A program made the position numbers and the translations under genes. Shown piece by piece: positions 14,702 through 24,988 of a stretch of 24,988 bases of DNA. Numbering within the stretch: the stretch's first letter is position 1; each line of letters opens with the position of its first letter. The stretch is taken from positions 1 to 24,988 of the forward strand of contig JAOPWF010000077.1 in assembly GCA_025965815.1 (NCBI GenBank), given 5' to 3'. The stretch comes from Mycobacterium sp. GTDB taxonomy: Bacteria; Actinomycetota; Actinomycetes; Mycobacteriales; Mycobacteriaceae. Below the pieces are notes generated by a model. It was not told where the DNA came from. It saw only the letters and a program-made list of their open reading frames with translations, and searched no databases.

Positions 14702-15604
14702 ATGATTCTTGTGACAGGAACGACGGGCCTCGCCGGCTCCGCGGTCATCCGCGAATTCGCTCGACAGCAGCTTCCGGTGCGGGCGCTGGTTCGAAACCCC
14801 GCCAAGGCCGCCATGTTCGACGGACTTCCCACGGTCGAAGTGGTGCACGGCGACATGCTGCGGCCGGAGACACTCGGGGCAGCGTTCGACGGCGTCGACC
14901 GCGCGCTGATGATCTCAACCCCCGAGGTGCAGATGGTGGACACGCAGTGCACCTTCATCGAGGCGGCGAAGGCCGCCGGTGTCCCGCATATCGTCAAGTA
15001 CTCGGGGATCGATTCCGGCATCGGCTTTGAACCCGGCGCCTTCCGCGCGAGCCGGTGGCACGCGCAGGTCGAGCGCTACCTGGAACGTTCGGGACTGGCC
15101 TGGACCCACCTGCAGCCCACTCAGTTCATGCAGTTCTATCTTCCCGGGACGCCGACGGGGGTGGACCCGGCCAGACGGCAGCTCGTGCTGCCGATCGGCA
15201 CCAGCGAACTGGCTCCTGTCGACATCGACGACATCGCGAAAGTCGCGGTCGCGCTGCTGCGTGCGGGTGGACATCTTGGCAAGAGCTATTACCTGAGCGG
15301 GCCGCAGGCACTGACGATGACCGACGTCGTCGAACAGATCTCCGATGCCACCGGAACGACGTTCCGCTACGCCGACGTCTCGTTCGCGGACAAGCGCAAC
15401 GAACTCGCCGCCGCCGGCCTGCCGCCCGATGCCCTGGACCTGCTCGACGAGCTGTTCAGGGAACGCCGGCGCTGCGCCACATCAAAGGTGGACCTCAGCA
15501 CCCACGAGACGTTCGGGGTCGAGCCGACCAGCTTCGCGGACTTCGCCCGCCGGCACGCCGCCGCATTTCTCGGCCAGCCGAACGCGGTGGCGATGACCGG
15601 CTAG
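14702..15604 (+). CDS. NmrA-like / atypical SDR NAD(P)-binding protein (300 aa)
   Basis: The protein begins with the Rossmann motif MILVTGTTGLAGS (TGxxGxxG type), then R-A-L-V-R for the adenosine-phosphate region. IVKYSGIDSG stands where classical SDRs have the catalytic triad segment. The central WTHLQPTQFMQFY and the later SYYLSGPQALTMTDVVEQI match the NmrA/YesF-like group of quinone or NAD(P)H-sensing reductases. ATG 14702 is preferred over the upstream frame because the nucleotide-binding strand starts there; AAGGA lies about 11 nt upstream. It is divergent from the GH27 gene. Its stop interlocks with that of putB in the palindrome CTAG (15601-15604). The substrate is unknown. Confidence 0.83.
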   Translation: MILVTGTTGLAGSAVIREFARQQLPVRALVRNPAKAAMFDGLPTVEVVHGDMLRPETLGAAFDGVDRALMISTPEVQMVDTQCTFIEAAKAAGVPHIVKYSGIDSGIGFEPGAFRASRWHAQVERYLERSGLAWTHLQPTQFMQFYLPGTPTGVDPARRQLVLPIGTSELAPVDIDDIAKVAVALLRAGGHLGKSYYLSGPQALTMTDVVEQISDATGTTFRYADVSFADKRNELAAAGLPPDALDLLDELFRERRRCATSKVDLSTHETFGVEPTSFADFARRHAAAFLGQPNAVAMTG

Positions 15605-16604
15605 CGTCCGTGGTCCCGCTCGGCCAGCGCCCGCATGAAGAAGGTCAGGTTGGCCGGCCGCTCGGCAAGGCGCCGCACGAAGTATCCGTACCACTGCGTG
15701 CCGAACGGCACGTACACCCGGACGTGGTTACCGTCGTCGGCCAACCGTCGCTGCTCGGCGTCGCGGATGCCGTAGAGCATCTGGTATTCGAATTCGCTTA
15801 CCTCGCGACGGTTCTCGTGAACCAGTGCCGGCACCGCGTCGATGATCACCGGATCGTGCGAGGCCACCATCGGGTAGCCGACCTTCGGCCCATGTCGCCG
15901 GCCCAGCGGCTCCGTGGCCATCAGCACCCGTAGGCAGCGCAGGTAAGAATCGGTGACGTCGTCGCGGTCGCGGAAAGCCACCGATGCCGGCTCGTCGTAT
16001 GCCCCCTTGCACAGCCGGATCCGGGCGCCGGAGGCGGCGAATTCCTGGCAGTCGGCGTGCGCGCGCTTCAGGTAGGCCTGCAGAACCGTTCCCAGCCACT
16101 CGAAATCGGCACGCAACTCGCGCACGATGCCCAGAGTCGAATCGGTGGTGGTGTGGTCCTCAGCGTCCACGGTCACCCAGGCGCCCACCTGCTGGGCCCG
16201 CTCGCAGATCGTGTGGGCGTTCTCCAAGGCGATCTTCTCGCCGTCCCGGGGCAGCGCCTGACCGAGCGCGGACAGTTTCAGCGAGACCTCCAGCGTGCGG
16301 ACCCCGGAATCGGCGGGTTCGCCGCGCCCGCCGAGGGCGTCCAGCAGCGACAGGTAGGCCTGCACGGTCGCATTGGCGGTCTCGGCATCGGTGGTGTCCT
16401 CGCCCAGGTAGTCGATCGACACCAGTCGGCCCGAATCCCGCAGATCGGCAACGCTTTTCAGTGCGTCCGCGACTGTCTCCCCGGGCACGAAGCGGTGCAC
16501 GACCTTGCGGGTGACCGGCAACCGCTCCGCGGTGCGCCGCAGACCGTCGGAGCGGCTGGCCGCCAGGATGGCCGGGCGGGCGACCCGGCTGAACAACTCA
16601 GCCA

Positions 16605-16605
<1 letters not shown>
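15601..16605 (-). CDS. putB: Proline dehydrogenase, monofunctional (334 aa)
   Basis: This FAD-dependent (beta-alpha)8 barrel enzyme oxidises L-proline to delta1-pyrroline-5-carboxylate and passes electrons to the respiratory chain. Seen are the VSLKLSALG strand, VTVDAEDHTTTDSTL, the IRLCKGAYDEP FAD/substrate motif, the VASHDP turn, and a late YVPFGTQWYGYFVRRLAERP segment with the paired Arg that bind the proline carboxylate. The length fits the actinobacterial monofunctional enzyme (M. tuberculosis Rv1188 is similar from memory). ATG 16605 overlaps the pruA stop by one base (TGATG); an in-frame GTG one codon earlier is an alternative. It is the second gene of the proline catabolic operon. Confidence 0.93.
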
Positions 16606-18236
<1,631 letters not shown>

Positions 18237-18263
18237 GGTGTAAGGATCCCCGACCGCCACCGT

Positions 18264-18274
18264 CTAACGATTAG
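18264..18274. promoter_or_regulatory. Inverted repeat CTAACGATTAG in the pruA/pruC divergent promoter region
   Basis: CTAA and TTAG are symmetrical arms around CGA, lying between the two divergent starts. It could be a binding site for the adjacent PucR-family regulator. Confidence 0.35.
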
Positions 18275-18278
18275 CCGA

Positions 18279-18318
18279 TCGGACAAGTCTCCGCTATTTC
18301 GACAGTAGGGTCGGACAA
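18279..18318. promoter_or_regulatory. Direct repeat TCGGACAA x2, 32-bp period
   Basis: TCGGACAA occurs at 18279-18286 and again at 18311-18318. The spacing is about three DNA turns, so the copies lie on the same face. The second copy lies just after the regulator's -10 box, so this is a candidate pair of operator half-sites. Confidence 0.35.
18306..18311 (+). promoter_or_regulatory. Candidate -10 box for leaderless regulator transcript
   Basis: TAGGGT is followed by 8 nt and ATG 18320, the spacing expected for a leaderless mRNA. Confidence 0.5.
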
Positions 18319-18319
18319 C

Positions 18320-19915
18320 ATGGGGACTACCGGTGTCGGACTGGGGCAGCTGCTGCTCGCGCTGGACGCCACGATGGTGACCCTGGTGGACGCCCCACGT
18401 GGCCTCGACCTCCCGGTCGCATCGGCGGCGCTGATCGACTCCGACGACGTCCGCCTCGGCCTCGCCGCCGGCGCGGGGTCGGCCGATGTGTTCTTCCTGC
18501 TCGGCGTCTCGGACGACGATGCCCTTGCGTGGATCGACCGGCACGTGAGCGCTCCGACCGGACGGGTACCGGCAGCGATCTTCGTCAAGGACCCGACCGA
18601 GCAATTGGTGGCGCGCGCCGTGGCCGTCGGTGCCGCGGTGGTCGCCGTCGAACCGCGGGCCCGCTGGGAGCGGCTCTACCGGCTCGTCGACCACGTCTTC
18701 GAGCACCACGGCGACCGCGCCGATCCGCTCTACGACTCGGGCACCGACCTGTTCGGCCTGGCGCAGTCGATCGCCGACCGTACCCACGGGATGGTCAGCA
18801 TCGAGGACGCGCAGTCGCATGTGCTGGCCTACTCCGCCTCCAACGAAGAGGCCGACGAGTTGCGACGGCTGTCGATCCTGGGCCGGGCAGGCCCACCCGA
18901 GCACCTGGAGTGGATCGGCCAGTGGGGCATCTTCGACGCGCTGCGGGCCAGCAGCGAGGTGGTCCGCGTGGCCGAACGTCCGGAACTGGGCCTGCGGCCC
19001 CGGCTCGCGATCGGCATCCACCGCCCGCCGATCGACCGGCGGCGCACACCCGGGTTCGCCGGGACGATCTGGGTGCAACAGGGATCGCGGCCGCTGGCCG
19101 ACGACGCCGAGGAGGTGCTGCGCGGCGCCGCCGTGCTGGCCGCCCGCATCATGTCGCGGCTGGCCGCCACACCGTCCACGCACGCCATCCTGGTTCAGCA
19201 GGTGCTCGGCCTCGGCGACGATGACGCGATTGACGTCACCGATGTCGCCCGCGGGCTCGGCATCGCGGCGGACGGGCGGGCGGCGCTCATCGGCTTCGAC
19301 ACCTCCACCGAGCACGCCCGACTCGCCGATGTGCTGGCGTTGAGCGCCAGCGCTTTTCGCGGCGACGCCCAGGTGGCCGCCAGGGGATCGCGGGTATATG
19401 TGCTGTTGCCGCAGACCGGCAAGGTCGGCTCGGTGACGTCGTGGATCCGCGGCACCATCGGTGCGCTGCGCAACGAGCTGGGGCTGGAGTTGCGCGCCGT
19501 GATCGCCGCCCCGGTGGCCGGGCTGGCGGCCGCCGCCGCCGCGCGCGCCGAGGTGGACAGAGTGCTCGACAGTGCCGAGCGCCACCCGGTGGCCATCGGG
19601 CAGGTCACCTCCCTGGCCGAGGCACGCACGACGGTGCTGCTCGACGAGATCGTGACGCTGGTCGGCGGGAACGACCGGCTCGTCGATCCCCGGGTGCGTG
19701 AGCTCCGCAGCCAGGACGCGGCGCTGGCCGACACCCTGCGGATCTACCTGGACAGCTTCGGTGATGTCGCGGCGGCCGCCCAGCAGTTGCACGTGCACCC
19801 CAACACGGTGCGATACCGGATTCGCCGGATCGAGAAGCTGCTATCGACGTCGCTCGAGGACCCCGACGTGCGACTGCTGCTGTCGCTCAGCCTGCGCGCC
19901 ACCGCGACCGGGTAA
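18320..19915 (+). CDS. pruC: PucR-family transcriptional regulator of proline utilisation (PruC-like, 531 aa)
   Basis: The C-terminus holds the PucR-type helix-turn-helix: TLRIYLDSFGDVAAAAQQL followed by HVHPNTVRYRIRRIEKLL, residues about 474-515. A central region about 300-400 looks like the GGDEF-related/CdaR domain found before this HTH, and the N-terminal half (about 1-280) is a long sensory part. A mycobacterial homologue next to rocA/putB (Rv1186c) has been named PruC and described as an activator of proline catabolism; I use the symbol on that basis, from memory. Location divergent from pruA-putB supports the role. The N-terminal hydrophobic residues might allow membrane association, but no clear transmembrane helix is visible. 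The 3' end faces dapC with 6 bp between stops. Confidence 0.85.
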   Translation: MGTTGVGLGQLLLALDATMVTLVDAPRGLDLPVASAALIDSDDVRLGLAAGAGSADVFFLLGVSDDDALAWIDRHVSAPTGRVPAAIFVKDPTEQLVARAVAVGAAVVAVEPRARWERLYRLVDHVFEHHGDRADPLYDSGTDLFGLAQSIADRTHGMVSIEDAQSHVLAYSASNEEADELRRLSILGRAGPPEHLEWIGQWGIFDALRASSEVVRVAERPELGLRPRLAIGIHRPPIDRRRTPGFAGTIWVQQGSRPLADDAEEVLRGAAVLAARIMSRLAATPSTHAILVQQVLGLGDDDAIDVTDVARGLGIAADGRAALIGFDTSTEHARLADVLALSASAFRGDAQVAARGSRVYVLLPQTGKVGSVTSWIRGTIGALRNELGLELRAVIAAPVAGLAAAAAARAEVDRVLDSAERHPVAIGQVTSLAEARTTVLLDEIVTLVGGNDRLVDPRVRELRSQDAALADTLRIYLDSFGDVAAAAQQLHVHPNTVRYRIRRIEKLLSTSLEDPDVRLLLSLSLRATATG

Positions 19916-19930
19916 CCGCGGCTACCGCGG
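19916..19930. terminator. CCGCGG-CTA-CCGCGG hairpin between convergent regulator and dapC genes
   Basis: A 6-bp all-GC stem with a 3-nt loop spans the 6-bp gap and the dapC stop codon (TAG, 19922-19924 on minus). It could act on both strands, but there is no U-run, so terminator function is uncertain. Confidence 0.35.
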
Positions 19931-21013
19931 CGCGAGCCGCTCAACCGCCGCCGCGATGCGCTCGTCGGTTGCGGTCAGTGCTACCCGCACATGGTTGGCA
20001 CCGCGCGGTCCGTAGAAGTCGCCGGGCGCCACCAGGATTCCGCGCTGCGCGAGCCACGCCACCGTGTCGCGGCACGGCTCGCCGCGGGTCGCCCACAGAT
20101 ACAGCCCGGCCTCGGAGTCGTCGATGACGAAACCCGCGCCGCGCAGCGCCATTCCGAGCGCGTCGTGGCGCAACGCGTACCGCTGTCGCTGTTCGGTCTC
20201 GTGCGCGTCGTCGTCCAACGCCGCGACCATGGCCGCCTGCACCGGCGTCGGCACCATCATCCCGGCGTGCTTGCGAACCGCGAGCAACTCCGCGATCACC
20301 GCCGCGTCGCCGGCGACGAAGCCCGCCCGGTAGCCGGCCAGCGACGAACTCTTCGACAGCGAGTGCACCGCGAGCAGACCGGCCGGATCACCGTCGCTGA
20401 CCTCGGGGTGCAGCACCGAGAAGGCGGGCACGTCCCAGCTCAGACCCAGGTAGCACTCGTCCGACACGACCAGTGCACCGCGCTCGCGGGCCCAGCCGAC
20501 GATCTTGCGCAGGTGGTCGACACCGAGCACCCTGCCGGTGGGATTGCTCGGCGAGTTGAGATAGATCAGCGCCGGGGACCGCGGGCCCAGCTGGGTCAGC
20601 GAATCGGCGCGCAGCACCTCGGCTCCGGCCAGCCGGGCGCCCACCTCATAGGTCGGGTAGGCGAGCTCGGGTACGACCACGAGATCGTCTGGTCCGAGTC
20701 CGAGCAACGTCGGCAGCCAGGCGATCAGTTCCTTGGTGCCGATCACCGGCAGCACGGCGTCGGGCGCCAGGCCGGTAATGCCGTAGCGGCGGGCCAGCGC
20801 ATTGAGCGCGGACGCACGCAGCGCGGGAGTGCCTGCGGTGGTGGGATAGCCGGGCTCGGCGCTGGCGGCCGCGAGTGCGTCGCGGATGAGCGGAGCCACT
20901 GGGTCGACCGGGGTGCCAACCGAGAGGTCGACGATGCCGTCGGGATGCGAGCGGGCCTGCGCCGTCGCGTCAGCCAGGGTGTCCCACGGGAACACCGGCA
21001 GCGACGCGGACAC
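19922..21013 (-). CDS. dapC: N-succinyldiaminopimelate aminotransferase (363 aa)
   Basis: This PLP-dependent class I/II aminotransferase acts between DapD and DapE in diaminopimelate synthesis. The PLP site shows N157 in SPSNPTG, D185-E-C-Y188, the Schiff-base K221 in HSLSKSSSLAGYR, and a C-terminal Arg in ANHVRVALT that should bind the substrate carboxylate. It matches the M. tuberculosis Rv1178 position, directly after fdxC. The GTG at 21013 fits the family N-terminus (SLPVFPWDTL), but no good ribosome binding site is seen, which is compatible with coupling to fdxC 20 bp upstream. Confidence 0.93.
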   Translation of the reverse strand: MSASLPVFPWDTLADATAQARSHPDGIVDLSVGTPVDPVAPLIRDALAAASAEPGYPTTAGTPALRASALNALARRYGITGLAPDAVLPVIGTKELIAWLPTLLGLGPDDLVVVPELAYPTYEVGARLAGAEVLRADSLTQLGPRSPALIYLNSPSNPTGRVLGVDHLRKIVGWARERGALVVSDECYLGLSWDVPAFSVLHPEVSDGDPAGLLAVHSLSKSSSLAGYRAGFVAGDAAVIAELLAVRKHAGMMVPTPVQAAMVAALDDDAHETEQRQRYALRHDALGMALRGAGFVIDDSEAGLYLWATRGEPCRDTVAWLAQRGILVAPGDFYGPRGANHVRVALTATDERIAAAVERLAPR

Positions 21014-21033
21014 CGCCCGATGTGGCCGAGCCG

Positions 21034-21360
21034 TCAGTCGTCCTCAGCCTTCGGCGGCAGCGACTTGACTGCCGGCGGGTCGTCCTCGGTCAACCCCACC
21101 TTGGATGCGCCGCCGGGCGAACCGAGCTCGGCGAAGAAGTCCGCGTTGATCTGCGTGTACTCGCTCCACTGCTCGGGGACGTCGTCCTCGTAGTAGATGG
21201 CCTCGACGGGGCACACCGGCTCGCAGGCGCCGCAGTCGACGCATTCGTCGGGATGGATGTACAGCATCCGCGCGCCCTCGTAGATGCAATCGACGGGGCA
21301 TTCCTCGATGCACGCCTTGTCTTTGATATCGACGCAAGGTTCGGCGATCGTGTATGTCAC
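21034..21360 (-). CDS. fdxC: Seven-iron ferredoxin FdxC (108 aa)
   Basis: This is a small electron carrier. C9, C17 and C21-P in CVDIKDKACIEECPVDC are arranged as for a [3Fe-4S] cluster, and C-V-D-C-G-A-C-E-P-V-C-P is a classical [4Fe-4S] binding motif. The C-terminal extension (QINADFFAELGSPGGASKVG) is typical of actinobacterial 7Fe ferredoxins. GTG 21360 is chosen because the conserved MTYTIAEPC start follows and GAGGAGA is placed 5 nt upstream. It is first in an operon with dapC, as in M. tuberculosis (Rv1177-Rv1178). The partner oxidoreductase is not in the window. Confidence 0.94.
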   Translation of the reverse strand: MTYTIAEPCVDIKDKACIEECPVDCIYEGARMLYIHPDECVDCGACEPVCPVEAIYYEDDVPEQWSEYTQINADFFAELGSPGGASKVGLTEDDPPAVKSLPPKAEDD

Positions 21361-21365
21361 GAAGG

Positions 21366-21372
21366 TCTCCTC
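21366..21372 (-). promoter_or_regulatory. Ribosome binding site deciding the fdxC GTG start
   Basis: Minus-strand GAGGAGA lies 5 nt before GTG 21360; the frame is open to 21492, so this site decides the start. Confidence 0.6.
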
Positions 21373-21592
21373 GATCTCCTGATTCGGGGGGCTGCTGTCT
21401 GCTGTTATCCACTGGGCCCTGGTAAGCCGCTGACAGTATCCGATGCCGGTAGTCAGACGCCCGTGCCAGTGTGCCCTAACCTGCCCGGCCACAATCCATT
21501 CGCGGTGCGAGCGGATGCGGACACGCAGTTACCTGATACTAACCGTTGCAGATACAGCTCACCTAATACCCCACCTATGCGTGTAGGTGCAG

Positions 21593-21606
21593 TGCAACTA
21601 GTTGCA
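21593..21606. promoter_or_regulatory. Perfect 14-bp palindrome TGCAACTAGTTGCA, candidate PadR operator
   Basis: The palindrome overlaps a TTGCAT -35-like hexamer (21602-21607), which is 17 bp from TAGGCT (21625-21630), 31 bp before the padR start. This is the expected position for autorepression by the PadR protein. Confidence 0.55.
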
Positions 21607-21624
21607 TATGCCCTCGCGGATGCC

Positions 21625-21630
21625 TAGGCT
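21625..21630 (+). promoter_or_regulatory. Candidate -10 box of padR-fadH (leaderless)
   Basis: TAGGCT lies 6 nt before GTG 21637 and 17 bp after TTGCAT, with no ribosome binding site in front of the GTG. Confidence 0.5.
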
Positions 21631-21636
21631 GCGATC

Positions 21637-24257
<2,621 letters not shown>

Positions 24258-24261
24258 CTCT

Positions 24262-24340
24262 CCCCTTGTTGCGCGAGCGTGCGTGTCTGCGGGTCAACAC
24301 GCCGCAATTCTGCGGCGGTCTACGCACGCTCGCGCAGGGG
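24262..24340 (+). repeat. 64-bp dispersed palindromic repeat, copy 2, with perfect 13-bp arms
   Basis: GCGCGAGCGTGCG (24271-24283) pairs perfectly with CGCACGCTCGCGC (24323-24335). Inside is a second stem CGCCGCA/TGCGGCG (24300-24306, 24311-24317) around ATTC. CCCCT (24262-24266) and AGGGG (24336-24340) can extend the base with a bulge. It fills the gap between convergent fadH and the YceI gene, where a bidirectional terminator would act. The core 24272-24335 aligns to copy 1 read on the other strand. Confidence 0.8.
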
Positions 24341-24352
24341 TGAGCGTGCGCC

Positions 24353-24913
24353 TTAAGCCTGCTTGAGGGCCTCGATGTCCAGCGTGACGGCGATCTTGTC
24401 GCCGACGACCGCGCCGCCGGCTTCCAGCGGCATGTCGAGGTCGATGCCGAAGTCCTTGCGGTTCAAGACGACCGAGGCCTCGAAGCCAGCGACCTCACCG
24501 TGACCCATACCCGGGTTGACGCCGTTGAACTCCAGCGCGAGGTCGATGCGCTTGGTGACACCCTTGAGGGTGAAGTCGCCCTCGAGCACGTAATCATCAC
24601 CGGTGGCCTTGACCGCGGTGGACGTGAAGGTGGCAGTCGGGTACTTCTCCACGTCGAAGAAGTCGGCCGACTTGATGTGGCCCTCGCGCTGCTCGTTGCC
24701 CGTGTAGACCGAGGTGACGTCGATCTCCGCGCTGACCGAAGGCGTGCCGTCCTCGTCGACCGTGATGGCGCCGCTGAACGATCCGAAGTTGCCGCGGACC
24801 TTGCTCACCACCAGGTGGCGTACCGAGAAGGTGATCGACGAATGAACCGGGTCGATCGCCCACGTTCCTACGCCGAGCTCAGTGGTCCCGACTGCTCCAA
24901 CTGCTGATGCCAT
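24353..24913 (-). CDS. YceI-family protein (186 aa)
   Basis: The whole protein is the YceI lipocalin-like beta barrel, which binds isoprenoid or other amphiphilic lipids. It opens with TWAIDPVHSSITFSVRHLVVSKVRGNFG, followed by DVTSVYTGNEQREGHIKSADFFDVEKYPTATF and DFTLKGVTKRI near the middle. No signal peptide is present, unlike the periplasmic E. coli protein, so a cytoplasmic location is likely. ATG 24913 is chosen because AAGGAGA (24921-24927) is 7 nt upstream; the frame is open further upstream without homology. It stands alone, convergent with fadH. The precise ligand is unknown. Confidence 0.9.
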   Translation of the reverse strand: MASAVGAVGTTELGVGTWAIDPVHSSITFSVRHLVVSKVRGNFGSFSGAITVDEDGTPSVSAEIDVTSVYTGNEQREGHIKSADFFDVEKYPTATFTSTAVKATGDDYVLEGDFTLKGVTKRIDLALEFNGVNPGMGHGEVAGFEASVVLNRKDFGIDLDMPLEAGGAVVGDKIAVTLDIEALKQA

Positions 24914-24920
24914 GTCCGTC

Positions 24921-24927
24921 TCTCCTT
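24921..24927 (-). promoter_or_regulatory. Ribosome binding site of the YceI gene
   Basis: Minus-strand AAGGAGA lies 7 nt before ATG 24913 and excludes the longer upstream reading of the frame. Confidence 0.6.
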
Positions 24928-24979
24928 GGTTGGGGTGTGGTCGAGGCCAGTCGCTCGACGATTCCACCCACGTAAACGG

Positions 24980-24985
24980 ACTATA
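24980..24985 (-). promoter_or_regulatory. Candidate -10 box for the YceI gene
   Basis: Minus-strand TATAGT is near the TATAAT consensus and about 65 nt from the ATG. The -35 region would lie outside the window. Confidence 0.4.
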
Positions 24986-24988
24986 GTC

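Larger units (their letters stand above)
21373..21636. promoter_or_regulatory. fdxC/padR divergent intergenic region with clustered half-sites
   Basis: This gap is relatively A/T-rich. It holds CACCTA at 21560-21565 and 21572-21577 (12-bp period), an inverted TAGGTG at 21584-21589, GTTGCA at 21545-21550, and a perfect palindrome at 21593-21606. A minus-strand TAGTAT (21536-21541) could be the fdxC -10 box, giving a long leader. No further gene was recognised. Confidence 0.5.

Noticed and set aside
19991..21193. 400-codon plus-strand open frame opposite dapC and fdxC
   Set aside because: It spans two genes with clear PLP and iron-sulfur motifs and has no pattern of its own.
24271..24335. CRISPR repeat or insertion-sequence terminal inverted repeats
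   Set aside because: There is only one unit at this place, no spacers, and no transposase gene between or beside the arms.

Overview
The window is high-GC, actinobacterial chromosome, almost certainly an environmental mycobacterium (Mycobacterium / Mycolicibacterium type). The grounds are the proteins: DapE, DapD, FadD36, PutB, PruA, a PruC-type regulator, DapC, FdxC, a PadR regulator and FadH. They follow, in reverse order, what I remember of the M. tuberculosis H37Rv Rv1175c-Rv1202 segment. Many genes also look leaderless, with a TANNNT -10 box 6-8 nt before an ATG or GTG, which is common in mycobacteria. No rRNA, tRNA, CRISPR or insertion sequence was seen.

Layout. At 1-191 is the 3' end of a gene cut by the window, possibly a regulator. 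At 284-4379 a translationally coupled three-gene operon encodes an EspA/EspE-like type VII secretion (ESX) protein, a lipoprotein that is a paralogue of that protein's C-terminal half, and an EspC-like protein carrying a YxxxD secretion signal. At 4376-5992 is an ABC-F ATPase on the minus strand, with a possible attenuator leader. At 6155-8214 are divergent dapE and dapD (lysine/meso-diaminopimelate synthesis), both apparently leaderless. At 8307-9590 is a GT1 glycosyltransferase, and at 9734-11490 a fadD36-VOC operon. At 11534-15604 is a variable block: a Nudix hydrolase, a decayed SDR pseudogene, a small unknown protein, a lipid-anchored GH27 alpha-galactosidase and an NmrA-type reductase. 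At 15601-19915 is the proline catabolic unit pruA-putB with its divergent PucR-family regulator. At 19922-21360 is fdxC-dapC, at 21637-24257 padR-fadH, and at 24353-24913 a YceI protein.

How the genes work together. DapE, DapD and DapC are three steps of the succinylase branch of diaminopimelate synthesis, so the window holds much of one essential cell-wall/lysine pathway in two separate units. PruA and PutB oxidise proline to glutamate, probably under the divergent regulator. FadH, under the PadR protein it overlaps, handles unsaturated fatty acids, and FadD36 activates an acyl substrate. The ESX-type operon looks like an exported or surface system of unknown role and is the best candidate for undescribed biology here.

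Other structure. A 64-bp palindromic repeat occurs twice, in opposite orientations, each time between convergent genes, and arm-like fragments of it lie upstream of the glycosyltransferase. Three other convergent pairs have interlocked stop codons inside a 4-bp CTA(A/G). No gene-free stretch exceeds 300 bases; the longest is the fdxC/padR intergenic region (276 bp), which holds a perfect 14-bp palindrome over the padR -35 region.
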